Shown here piece by piece: positions 13,666-20,820 of a DNA stretch of 21,670 nt (its first letter is position 1; the number at the start of each line of letters is the position of its first letter). The notes beneath the pieces are model-generated. The model worked only from the letters and a program-made list of their open reading frames with translations. It searched no databases and was not told where the DNA came from. The stretch comes from JBDTGE01 sp050742975 (lineage in GTDB: Bacteria; Actinomycetota; Actinomycetes; Mycobacteriales; Jatrophihabitantaceae): NCBI GenBank assembly GCA_050742975.1, contig JBOGDQ010000303.1, positions 1 to 21,670 of the forward strand, in the 5' to 3' direction. The position numbers were made by a program, and so were the translations under genes.

Positions 13666-15321
13666 CTACTGCAGGTAGCCCTCGACCTCGTTGACGCTGC
13701 GCTCCTTGGCCGTGTTCGGGTTGTCGCCGGTCTCTTCGCGGGCGCGCCGCTGGCGCAGCAGGTCCCACGCCTGGTCCAGCTCGGTCTCCAGCTTCTGCAG
13801 CCGCTGGCGGTCGGCGCCGGCCAGGCCGTGCCCGCCGGCCCGCAGATGCTTCTCCTCCGCGACCAGCTCGTGGATGCGTTTGAGGATGTTGCTGTCGGTG
13901 GCGTTCTCGTCCACTGGTTCCAATCCCTTCGATCTGCCTGCGCTCACGGTCAGCGTGATCACGAGCGCCGCGAGGACCAGCAGGCCCACACAGCACAGCG
14001 TGACCACCCGATAACCGTGCACCATGACCGACACCTCGCGATAGGCCTCCCCGTGCAGCCCGGCGAGCGGCGGCAGCACCGCGACCGCGAGCAGGCCGCC
14101 GGCCCGGGAGATGGCGTTGTTGACACCGGACGCGACCCCCACGTCGTCGCTCGGCGCCGAGGACATCACGGTCGCGGTGAGCGGAGCGACCAGCGTCGTC
14201 AACCCGAGGCCGAACACGAGGACGCCGGGGAGGACGTAGGGCAGGTAGCTGTGGTGGGTGCTGTCGATCCGCAGGGTCAGCAGCAGCCCGACCGCCGCGA
14301 GCAGGGGCCCCGCGATCAGCTGGACCCGCGGTCCGATCCGGCTGGCCAGGGCACCACTACGTGCCGAGAGCAGCAGCATGAGCACGGTCAGCGGCAGCGT
14401 CGAGAGCCCGGCGGCCAGCGCGCCGTAGCCGGCTGACACCTGCAGGTTGAGCACGAACAGGAACAGGAACGCGCTCAGCGCCGCATAGGTCAGCAGCGTC
14501 ATCAGGTTGGTGCCGTTGAACGTCCGGTCACGGAACAAGCCCAGCGGTACGAGCGGATCGGGCTTGATCCGTTCGACGAGGACGAAGAGGACCGCGAGCA
14601 GGACGCCGACCGCGGTGATGCCGATCGCCGTTGCCGACCAACCTGACGTGCCGGCGCGGGTGGTGCCGTACGTCAGCGCGGCGAGCGCGGCCGCGATCAG
14701 GACGGTGCCTATGACGTCCAGGTGCGGGTACCGGTGGGTGGAGCGGGACTCCGGCATGTGGCGCACGCCGAGGACCAGTACCACGGCCGCCAGCGGGACG
14801 TTGATCGCGAACGCCCAGCGCCACGAGTAGTCCTGCACCAGCCAGCCGCCGAGCAGCGGGCCGAGCGCCGTGCTCACGCCGGACAGGCCCGACCAGGCCC
14901 CGACGGCCTTTGCCCGGTCCTCTACGACGAAGCTGGCCGAGATGATGGCCAGGCTGCCCGGCGTCAGCAGCGCGCCGCCGATGCCCTGGACGGCGCGCGC
15001 GGCGATGAGGACCTGCTCGTTCGGCGCGACGGCGCACGCGAGCGAGGCCAGCGCGAACCAGGTGACCCCGAGCAGGAAGATCCGTCGCCGGCCGAGCCGA
15101 TCGCCGAGCGAACCGCCGAGCAGGATCAGGCTGGCGAGCGTCAGCGTGTACGCGTTGAGCACCCACTGCAGGGCCGTGAAGCCGGCGTGGAAGTCCTGGC
15201 CGATGTGCTTGACGGCGACGTTCGCGATCGTCCCGTCGAGAAACACCATGCCCGAGCCGATGACCGTTGCCGCCAGCACGGCGCGCCCCTGACGGCTGCC
15301 CACCCGAAGCTGCTGTGACAC
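13666..15321 (-). CDS. DHA2-type MFS drug exporter with fused C-terminal DUF2630 domain
   Basis: From GTG 15321 the protein is 551 residues. The first about 465 form a 14-helix DHA2 (EmrB/QacA) transporter: motif D1-like GSGMVFLDGTIANVAV, motif A GGSLGDRLGRRR (69-80), and RAVQGIGGALLTPGSLAI; motif C-like GLSGVSTALGPLLGGWLV follows. Such exporters expel drugs in exchange for protons. The last about 80 residues (NILKRIHELVAEEKHLR, then LDQAWDLLRQRRAREETGDNP and ERSVNEVEGYLQ) match DUF2630, usually a separate small actinobacterial protein. There is no stop between them. An internal GTG at 13914-13916 with AAGGGA upstream could also start DUF2630 alone. The frame is open to TTG 15390, but that stretch looks non-coding. 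Confidence 0.88.
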   Translation of the reverse strand: MSQQLRVGSRQGRAVLAATVIGSGMVFLDGTIANVAVKHIGQDFHAGFTALQWVLNAYTLTLASLILLGGSLGDRLGRRRIFLLGVTWFALASLACAVAPNEQVLIAARAVQGIGGALLTPGSLAIISASFVVEDRAKAVGAWSGLSGVSTALGPLLGGWLVQDYSWRWAFAINVPLAAVVLVLGVRHMPESRSTHRYPHLDVIGTVLIAAALAALTYGTTRAGTSGWSATAIGITAVGVLLAVLFVLVERIKPDPLVPLGLFRDRTFNGTNLMTLLTYAALSAFLFLFVLNLQVSAGYGALAAGLSTLPLTVLMLLLSARSGALASRIGPRVQLIAGPLLAAVGLLLTLRIDSTHHSYLPYVLPGVLVFGLGLTTLVAPLTATVMSSAPSDDVGVASGVNNAISRAGGLLAVAVLPPLAGLHGEAYREVSVMVHGYRVVTLCCVGLLVLAALVITLTVSAGRSKGLEPVDENATDSNILKRIHELVAEEKHLRAGGHGLAGADRQRLQKLETELDQAWDLLRQRRAREETGDNPNTAKERSVNEVEGYLQ

Positions 15322-15516
15322 ATTGACCAGTGTGCCGTGATTCTTGCTACGCTTCCCCCGGTTGCCGCGACGACTCGGAGGTCCTGACAAGACTCACGGA
15401 TCGGGTAACCGGTTGATTCTTCCTTCTCTCGGCTGTCGGGAATTGGTTGTTCGCCCGGTGGTGACCGTGGGGATCGCACAGTGCGCTCCCCGGCAGCACA
15501 GAGAGAGATCTGCAAA
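15322..15516. promoter_or_regulatory. cspA leader and upstream control region
   Basis: The 195-bp region is shared with the divergent MFS gene. Directly before cspA, GGGGA (15469-15473) pairs with TCCCC (15487-15491), with GC pairs inside, giving a hairpin 25 nt ahead of the start codon. A purine-rich GAGAGAGAT (about 15501-15509) serves as ribosome binding site. A long structured leader is typical of cold-shock genes. CTGACA (15384-15389) followed 16 bp later by TAACCG is a weak promoter candidate that would give a leader of about 100 nt. Confidence 0.4.
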
Positions 15517-15720
15517 ATGGCTCAGGGAACTGTCAAGTGGTTCAACAGCGAGAAGGGCTTCGGCTTCATCGCACCTGACGGCGGCGCGCCGGACGTCTTC
15601 GTCCACTACTCGGCCATCGCGGCCGACGGGTACCGCTCGCTCGATGAGAACCAGCGGGTTGAGTTCGACGTGACGCAGGGCCAGAAGGGCCCGCAGGCGG
15701 AGAACGTTCGCCCGGTCTGA
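15517..15720 (+). CDS. cspA: Cold-shock domain protein
   Basis: The 67-residue protein is a single cold-shock domain. It begins MAQGTVKWFNSEKGFGFI, which contains RNP-1 (KGFGFI), and continues with RNP-2 (DVFVHYSAI) and a final GPQAENVRPV. It binds single-stranded RNA or DNA and acts as an RNA chaperone. ATG 15517 was chosen because the family starts here; an in-frame GTG at 15481 would add 12 unrelated residues. It is a stand-alone gene with its own structured leader and a strong terminator 15 nt after the stop. Confidence 0.97.
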   Translation: MAQGTVKWFNSEKGFGFIAPDGGAPDVFVHYSAIAADGYRSLDENQRVEFDVTQGQKGPQAENVRPV

Positions 15721-15734
15721 ACCCAAGCAGCACG

Positions 15735-15766
15735 CAGTGGGGCCCCACCTCGGTGAGGCCCCACTG
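15735..15766. terminator. Strong terminator hairpin after cspA
   Basis: CAGTGGGGCC (15735-15744) and GGCCCCACTG (15757-15766) are perfect 10-base complements, with CACC/GGTG possible inside. A short TCAT rather than a U-tract follows. It lies between cspA and the convergent Ddn-like gene and probably stops both. Confidence 0.85.
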
Positions 15767-15786
15767 TCATACCCGCGCTCAGCGCA

Positions 15787-16218
15787 TCAGTTGACCGGTT
15801 CGAGCAGCACCAGCGGGATCTCGCGCGTGGTCCGACGCTGGTAGCCGGCGTAGTTGCGGTGCTTGTCCGCGATCTGCGGCCACATCCGGGCTCGCTGGTC
15901 CGGGTCGGCGATGCGCGCATGCATCGGGCGGCGGGCCTGGCCCGGGAGCGCGACCTGGACGGACGGGTTCTCGCGCAGGTTGAGGAACCAGGCCGGGTGC
16001 ACGTCGTCGCCCCCGCGCGAGGCGACGACCACGAGCGCGTCGCCCTCGGTCAGCGGGGCCGTGAGCATGACGCTGCGGGGCTGCCCGCTCTTGCGCCCGA
16101 TGGTCGTCAGCTCCAGGGCCGGCATTCCCCCGAAGTCGGTGCCCAGCCGGTTGCCGCTGACCTTCAGCAGGGCGCGGTGCGCGGCATTCATGGCTTTGAG
16201 CATGACGTTGCTGGGCAT
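15787..16218 (-). CDS. Deazaflavin (F420)-dependent nitroreductase family protein
   Basis: The 143-residue protein is a split-barrel flavin-binding protein of the Ddn family. Visible signatures are LELTTIGRKSGQPRSVMLT (around 35-53), VVVASRGGDDVHPAWFLNL (around 63-81), and the C-terminal YAGYQRRTTREIPLVLLEP. The family reduces substrates with F420H2; quinone or nitro compound reduction is known for mycobacterial members. The in-cell substrate here is unknown. ATG 16218 is preceded by TACAGT ending 6 nt upstream and no ribosome binding site, so a leaderless mRNA is likely, separate from the upstream NHL gene. Confidence 0.92.
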   Translation of the reverse strand: MPSNVMLKAMNAAHRALLKVSGNRLGTDFGGMPALELTTIGRKSGQPRSVMLTAPLTEGDALVVVASRGGDDVHPAWFLNLRENPSVQVALPGQARRPMHARIADPDQRARMWPQIADKHRNYAGYQRRTTREIPLVLLEPVN

Positions 16219-16224
16219 GCCCGA

Positions 16225-16230
16225 ACTGTA
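16225..16230 (-). promoter_or_regulatory. Candidate -10 hexamer of the Ddn-like gene
   Basis: TACAGT on the minus strand fits TAnnnT and ends 6 nt before ATG 16218, the same spacing as at the hydrolase-ABC operon and imuA. The -35 is not evident. Confidence 0.4.
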
Positions 16231-16266
16231 ACGAGCCGGCCCGCCGCCCGCGCGCCGAGCGTGGTC

Positions 16267-18075
16267 TCAGTCCAGCAGCACGAGCGCGAGTTCGGCGGTG
16301 CCTGCGTCGGCGACCCGGACCGGGACGCCCCAGTCCTGGCGGGCGAGGTAGCACGCCGGATGCTCGCTCGAGAGCCCGTCGTCGCACGACGCCGCCTGCG
16401 CGGTGATGTGCAGGACGCCTTCTCCCGGCGCCAGGGTCAGCGTGCGCGAGAGCGCGGCACCGGAGCCGGCGCCACCGAGGAGAAGGGACGGCGGCGACGC
16501 GGTCACGGTCAGTTGGCTGGACGGGCCGTACCGTTCGTCGAGCTTGCGGCCCGGCGCCGGGGTGAACCGGACCTGCAGGGTGACCGGGCCGGGCGCGACC
16601 TCGGTGACCGGGCGCTGCGTGCTGACGCCGTCGCCGGTGATCAGCCGAGCTACCAGGACGGGCCTGATCACCCGGTGTGCGGCGGACTCCACGACCACGA
16701 GGGCGCTGTCGACCAGCACCGCGTCGGACGGCTCGGCCAGGTCGGTCGCGAGGGTCTGCACCGTGTCGGTCGTCCGGTCGTAGCGGCGGACCGCACCGTT
16801 GTAGGTGTCCAGGATCGCCACGCTGTGATCGGGCAGCGCGACGACGCCGAGCGGGTGCTGCAGCCGGGCTCCGGCGGCCGGCCCGTCGATGTGCCCGAAG
16901 TCGAACAGGCCCTCCCCGACGACCGTGTGCACGGTTCGCTCGGTCGTGAGATAGCGCAGCGCGGAGGTCTCGGCGTCGACGAACCACAGCCGGTCACCGT
17001 CGACCGCGAGCCCGGACGGCTGGGCGAGCCACGTATCGGCTGCAGCCCCGTCGCGCAGCCCCTCGACCGTCGTCCCGGCGAGCACCTGCGCCGAACCGTC
17101 GGCCAGGTCCACCGCGAGCAGCAGGTGTACCCCGGCCGCCGCGACGACGAGCCGCTCGATGGCCGGCCACCAGTCGAGGTCCCACGGCGAGAGCACGCCA
17201 GGGACCGGGCCGGTCACGGTGCGCGTGTGCGCGAGCGCCGCTGGTAGGTCGATCGTGTCGACGACCGCGCCATCGGACAGCCGGATCCCGCGCAGCACGT
17301 GGTTGGCGGTGTCGGCGACCATGACGTCGTACGGTGCGCGGCCGGCCGGAAGGAGCGCGATCCCGTTCGGCTCGGCGAAGCGGGCCCCGTCCGCCGGCCC
17401 GTCCCGCCGACCCCGTGTCCCGTCACCGATGCGGCACAGCTCGGCCTGGCCGTCCAGGTCGGTCTCGACGAGCGAGTGGTGCCCGGCGTCGGCGACGAGC
17501 AAGGTGTCCGCGTCGCGTCCGGTTCGGGCGGCGGGCAGCACGATCGCCCTCGCCGGGAAGCGCAGCAGCGACGGCGCGGGCGTCGGCGGGTCGAAAGGGC
17601 GCTCACCGCGCCGCAGCGTGCCCTGCGCCAGGTGCTCGGCGGCCAGGGTCTCGATGGTCGCGGCGAGCGCGCTCGCCTGGCCCTCGCCCGCGGCCTGCGC
17701 GACGACGTAGCCCCCGGGATCGATCAGCACGAGCGTCGGCCAGGCCTTGACGGCGTACTGCCGCCACAGGCGCAGGTCCGGGTCGTTGACGACCGGGTGA
17801 TGCACCTCGTAGCGCTCGATGGCGGCGGCGAGCGCGAGCGGGTCGGCCTCGTGGGCGAACTTGGGGCAGTGGACGCCGACGACGGTCAGGATGTCGGCGA
17901 AGCGAGCCTCGAGCGGGCGCAGCTCGTCCAGGACGTGCAGGCAGTTGGCGCAGCAGAACGTCCAGAAGTCCAGAAGCACGAAACGCCCGCGTTGGGACGC
18001 GAGCGTTACTGCTCGTGCTGTGTTGAACCAGGAGCCGTCAACGGGAAGTTCCGGCGCCCGGACGCGGGCCGTCAC
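16267..18075 (-). CDS. NHLRC2-like thioredoxin-fold / NHL-propeller protein
   Basis: The 602-residue protein has three parts. Residues 1-150 form a TlpA-like thioredoxin domain with FVLLDFWTFCCANCLHVL; the redox pair is Cys42-Ala-Asn-Cys45, preceded by Cys41, and the cis-proline segment is KAWPTLVLIDPGG. Residues about 165-490 form an NHL beta-propeller, with repeats such as LLVADAGHHSLVETD, FAEPNGIALLP and HPLGVVALPDHSVAILDTYNGAVRRYD. A beta-rich C domain fills 500-602. The layout matches human NHLRC2 and its bacterial relatives. There is no signal peptide, so it is probably cytosolic. The biochemical role is unproven in bacteria; a thiol-redox or scaffold function is inference. The start is GTG 18075. 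Confidence 0.9.
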   Translation of the reverse strand: MTARVRAPELPVDGSWFNTARAVTLASQRGRFVLLDFWTFCCANCLHVLDELRPLEARFADILTVVGVHCPKFAHEADPLALAAAIERYEVHHPVVNDPDLRLWRQYAVKAWPTLVLIDPGGYVVAQAAGEGQASALAATIETLAAEHLAQGTLRRGERPFDPPTPAPSLLRFPARAIVLPAARTGRDADTLLVADAGHHSLVETDLDGQAELCRIGDGTRGRRDGPADGARFAEPNGIALLPAGRAPYDVMVADTANHVLRGIRLSDGAVVDTIDLPAALAHTRTVTGPVPGVLSPWDLDWWPAIERLVVAAAGVHLLLAVDLADGSAQVLAGTTVEGLRDGAAADTWLAQPSGLAVDGDRLWFVDAETSALRYLTTERTVHTVVGEGLFDFGHIDGPAAGARLQHPLGVVALPDHSVAILDTYNGAVRRYDRTTDTVQTLATDLAEPSDAVLVDSALVVVESAAHRVIRPVLVARLITGDGVSTQRPVTEVAPGPVTLQVRFTPAPGRKLDERYGPSSQLTVTASPPSLLLGGAGSGAALSRTLTLAPGEGVLHITAQAASCDDGLSSEHPACYLARQDWGVPVRVADAGTAELALVLLD

Positions 18076-18124
18076 GTCGACTCAAGGCTCCCGCGCCGGG
18101 CGATGTTCCCGGCTGGTCAGTCGG

Positions 18125-18259
18125 TCAGCGGGAGAACTCGCGGCTGGACGCGGCGAGCAGCTCCTGACGCATGGCCGGCGAGGCGTTGCGCAGCGCGCGG
18201 TCGAACTCGAGGGCGGCGCGGCGGGCGCGAATGCGGCGGGCGATCTTGGTGGTGGACAT
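18125..18259 (-). CDS. Small basic protein, 44 residues, function unknown
   Basis: ATG 18259 is preceded by a full GGAGG (18266-18270) at 6-nt spacing and by a credible promoter, so this short frame is very likely translated. The product starts MSTTKIARRIRARRAALEFD and continues with a helix ending PAMRQELLAASSREFSR. It is rich in Arg and Ala, predicted to be a single amphipathic helical protein, with no Cys, signal peptide or membrane segment. I do not recognise a named family. It stands between the NHLRC2-like gene and the E2 gene, all on the minus strand. Longer overlapping frames in the other two minus frames lack ribosome binding sites. Confidence 0.75.
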   Translation of the reverse strand: MSTTKIARRIRARRAALEFDRALRNASPAMRQELLAASSREFSR

Positions 18260-18290
18260 GCTGTGCCTCCGGTGTACTGGTGATTCGTAA

Positions 18291-18320
18291 AGTATGACAC
18301 CGGTAGAACCGAAGAATCAA
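18291..18320 (-). promoter_or_regulatory. Promoter of the 44-residue protein gene
   Basis: On the minus strand, TTGATT (18315-18320) and CATACT (18291-18296) are 18 bp apart, in an A+T-rich patch. Transcription starting near 18284 would give a leader of about 25 nt containing the GGAGG site. This separates the small gene from the dehydrogenase operon upstream. Confidence 0.55.
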
Positions 18321-18356
18321 AGCAATTATGCCGCCAGTGGCTGACGTCACCTGGGT

Positions 18357-19829
18357 CTAGAGCAGTGCCAACCCAGGATCTGTTAGGACGGCGGCCACGT
18401 CAGCCAGGAACCGTGAACCCTGCTGCCCGTCCACCAGCCGATGATCGAAGGACACCGCCAGCTGGGTCACCCAGCGCGCCTCGATCCGCTCCCCCTCGCC
18501 CGAGCCGACCACCCACGGCATCCGCCGGACGGCTCCGAACGCGACTATGCCCGACTCGCCCGGGTTCAGGATCGGGGTGCCGGTGTCCACACCGAACACG
18601 CCAACGTTGGTGATGGTGATCGTGCCGCCTGACATGTCCGCCGGCTGCGTCTTCCCGCTGCGCGCCACGTCGGTGAGCCGGCCGATCGCGGCGGCCAGTT
18701 CGAGCAGGGACAGCTGATCGGCGTCCTTGATGTTCGGGACGATCAGGCCCCGCTCGGTCGCGGCGGCGATGCCCAGGTTGACGTAGTGCTTGAGGACGAT
18801 CTCGCCGGGCGCCTCGCCGCCCGCTGAATCAACCCACGTCGCGTTGATCTCCGGCGTCCTCGCCGCGGCCAGGATGACGGCCTTGGCGACGAACAGCAGC
18901 GGACTCACCTTGACGTCCCGGAACTCCCTGCGCGCGGCGACGCGATCTCGCAACTGCATCATCGCGGTGACGTCGACGGTGACGAACTCGGTGACGTGCG
19001 GCGCGGTGAACGCCGAGGACACCATCGCGGCCGCGGTGCGCTTGCGGACGCCCTTGATCGGGATCCGGGTCTCGCGCGAGTGGTCACTTGGACGCCCAGT
19101 GGCCACTTGTGGCTGACCACTCGACCCGTAACTGACCACTCGCGGATCGGAAGCAGCCAGTTCGATGTCCTCGCGGGACACGGTGCCGTTCGGCCCCGTC
19201 GGCGCGACGGTGCCGAGGTCGACGCCGAGCGTCTTGGCCAGCTTGCGCACCGGCGGCTTGGCCAGCACTCGGTGGGTGGCAGTGGGGGTCCCCCCGCCAG
19301 TGCGGGCGTAGCCGGCGGGGGAGTGGCGAGCGAGGGCTCCTGGCGCTTCCAGCTCCGGCTCGGGGACATCGGCCGCGTCCGGCGGCAGGTTGAACGCGGT
19401 CTGCACTCCGCCCGCCGACGGGCCCGGGCGGCGGCGCCGCCGGCCGCCACCCTCAGCCTGGGGCCCGTAGCCGACGAGCGTCAACTGCTTCTCCTCACCG
19501 CCCTCGGGGGCGGCCGCGGCCGGCGGGGTGGGCACCAGGTCCTCGGCGGCGCCACCGGCCGCGGCGGGCACCTGGGCACCGCCGGGTGCCGTGTCGATCG
19601 AGATGATCGGGTTGCCGACCGGCACCGTCTCGCCCTCGGCCGCGTGCAGCGCGGTGACGACGCCCGCATACGGCGAGGGCAGCTCTACCGCGGCCTTGAC
19701 CGTCTCGACCTCGGCGATGGTGTCGTTCACGTCGACCGTGTCGCCGACCGCCACCATCCACTTCAGGATGTCGCCGTCGGTGAGGCCCTCACCCAGGTCC
19801 GGCAGCTTGAACTGCTTGATATCACTCAT
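18357..19829 (-). CDS. bkdC: Dihydrolipoamide acyltransferase, E2 of a 2-oxoacid dehydrogenase complex
   Basis: The 490-residue protein has one lipoyl domain (1-80; lipoyl Lys45 in ETVKA) and a long Ala/Pro/Gly linker. The peripheral-subunit-binding domain follows (about 185-225, HRVLAKPPVRKLAKTLGVDL). After a second linker comes the catalytic domain (255-490) with SFDHRLVDGQQG (His463, Asp467). E2 transfers the acyl group from E1 to CoA in the cytosol. The single lipoyl domain and the E1-alpha/E1-beta neighbours point to a branched-chain (bkd) type; a pyruvate-specific enzyme cannot be excluded. Both linkers hold palindromic DNA elements in frame. ATG 19829 lies 4 nt after the E1-beta stop. 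No E3 gene is in the window. Confidence 0.9.
   Translation of the reverse strand: MSDIKQFKLPDLGEGLTDGDILKWMVAVGDTVDVNDTIAEVETVKAAVELPSPYAGVVTALHAAEGETVPVGNPIISIDTAPGGAQVPAAAGGAAEDLVPTPPAAAAPEGGEEKQLTLVGYGPQAEGGGRRRRRPGPSAGGVQTAFNLPPDAADVPEPELEAPGALARHSPAGYARTGGGTPTATHRVLAKPPVRKLAKTLGVDLGTVAPTGPNGTVSREDIELAASDPRVVSYGSSGQPQVATGRPSDHSRETRIPIKGVRKRTAAAMVSSAFTAPHVTEFVTVDVTAMMQLRDRVAARREFRDVKVSPLLFVAKAVILAAARTPEINATWVDSAGGEAPGEIVLKHYVNLGIAAATERGLIVPNIKDADQLSLLELAAAIGRLTDVARSGKTQPADMSGGTITITNVGVFGVDTGTPILNPGESGIVAFGAVRRMPWVVGSGEGERIEARWVTQLAVSFDHRLVDGQQGSRFLADVAAVLTDPGLALL
19077..19142. repeat. GAGTGGTCA palindromic cluster in the second E2 linker
   Basis: CGAGTGGTCA (19077-19086) is the exact complement of TGACCACTCG, found at 19114-19123 and again at 19133-19142. 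Between them lies the perfect 10-bp palindrome AGTGGCCACT (19098-19107). The cluster codes a Ser/Gly/Gln-rich segment just before the catalytic domain. Confidence 0.8.
19282..19325. repeat. GGGGGTCCCCCC-type palindromic element in the first E2 linker
   Basis: The element runs from GTGGGGGTCCCCCC to GGCGGGGGAGTGG. CCCCCGCC on the left pairs with GGCGGGGG on the right, and GGGGGTCCCCC is itself palindromic. The layout resembles the TGGGGGTACC...GGGGGAG palindromes known to be dispersed between genes in streptomycetes. Here it is read through in frame as SPAGYARTGGGTPTA, ahead of the subunit-binding domain. Confidence 0.75.
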
Positions 19830-19833
19830 AGCC

Positions 19834-20820
19834 TCAGTACCCCAGGGACTTGTCGACGGCGTCGAGGATCCGGTCGATGTTCGGCAACCACTCGTTCTCC
19901 AGCCGGCTCGGCGGGTACGGGGTGTCGAACCCGGTCACGCGCAGCACCGGCGCCTCGAGCGAGTAGAACGCCTCCTCCTGCACGCGGGTGGCGATCTCGG
20001 CGCCGACGCCGAAGCTGCGCGGTCCCTCGTGCACGACGACGAGCCGGCCGGTGCGGCGGACCGATTCGAGCACGGTCGGCATGTCCAGCGGCGAGATGGT
20101 GCGCAGGTCGATGACCTCGAGGTCGATCCCGTCCTCCTTCGCGGCGGCGGCGGACTCCATCGCGGTCGCAACCATCGGACCGTAGGCGAGCAGCGTCGCG
20201 TGCGTGCCGGACCGGACGACGCGCGCCCGGTGCAGCGGTGACGGCTCGGCGGCGATCTCGGACTTGCCTGCGTGGTAGCGGCGCTTGGGCTCGAAGAAGA
20301 CGATCGGGTCGTCGGAGGCGATCGACTGCTGGATCATCCAGTACGCGTCGGACGGGTTCGAGCAGGCGACGACCTTCAGCCCCGCGGTGTGCGCGAAGTA
20401 GGCCTCGGGCGACTCGCTGTGGTGCTCGACCGCGCCGATGCCGCCCCCGAACGGGATGCGGATGGTGATCGGCATCTTCACCAGGCCCGCCGAGCGGTTG
20501 TACATCTTGGCCACCTGGCTGACGATCTGGTCGAAGCCGGGGAACACGAAACCGTCGAACTGGATCTCGCATACCGGCCGGTAGCCGCGGATGGCCAGGC
20601 CGACGGCGGTGCCGATTATCCCGGACTCGGCCAGCGGGGTGTCGATGACCCGGTCCTCGCCGAAGTCCTTCTGCAGGCCGTCGGTCACGCGGAACACGCC
20701 GCCGAGCTTGCCGACGTCCTCGCCCATGATGAGGACCTTCGGGTCGTCCTCCATGGCCTTGCGGAGGCCCTCGTTCAGAGCCTTGGCCAAGGTGAGCGGC
20801 CCGGTGCCAGGAGCAGTCAT
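19834..20820 (-). CDS. bkdB: 2-oxoacid dehydrogenase E1 component, beta subunit
   Basis: The 328-residue length is usual for E1-beta. Motifs are LAKALNEGLRKAMEDDPKVLIMGEDVGKLGGVFRVT, DTPLAESGIIGTAVGLAIRG, the substrate-side EIQFDGFVFPGFDQIVSQ, GGGIGAVEHHSESPEAYFAHTAGLKVV, and the C-terminal VHEGPRSFGVGAEIA. With E1-alpha it forms the ThDP-dependent heterotetramer that decarboxylates 2-oxoacids. The FDGFVFPGFDQIVS segment and the HHSESPE loop are closer to branched-chain or broad-range actinobacterial E1-beta than to homodimeric AceE. ATG 20820 overlaps the E1-alpha stop (ATGA). The same frame is open far upstream across E1-alpha, but only this part is coding. Confidence 0.93.
   Translation of the reverse strand: MTAPGTGPLTLAKALNEGLRKAMEDDPKVLIMGEDVGKLGGVFRVTDGLQKDFGEDRVIDTPLAESGIIGTAVGLAIRGYRPVCEIQFDGFVFPGFDQIVSQVAKMYNRSAGLVKMPITIRIPFGGGIGAVEHHSESPEAYFAHTAGLKVVACSNPSDAYWMIQQSIASDDPIVFFEPKRRYHAGKSEIAAEPSPLHRARVVRSGTHATLLAYGPMVATAMESAAAAKEDGIDLEVIDLRTISPLDMPTVLESVRRTGRLVVVHEGPRSFGVGAEIATRVQEEAFYSLEAPVLRVTGFDTPYPPSRLENEWLPNIDRILDAVDKSLGY

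Noticed and set aside
15391..15516. Extended cspA start at GTG 15481
   Set aside because: The cold-shock family starts at the MAQGTVKWF segment; the extra residues are unrelated and the purine-rich ribosome binding site lies downstream of 15481.
18082..18350. Two 72-77-codon minus frames near the small gene
   Set aside because: Neither has a ribosome binding site; the third minus frame has GGAGG, a promoter and a fitting stop at 18125.
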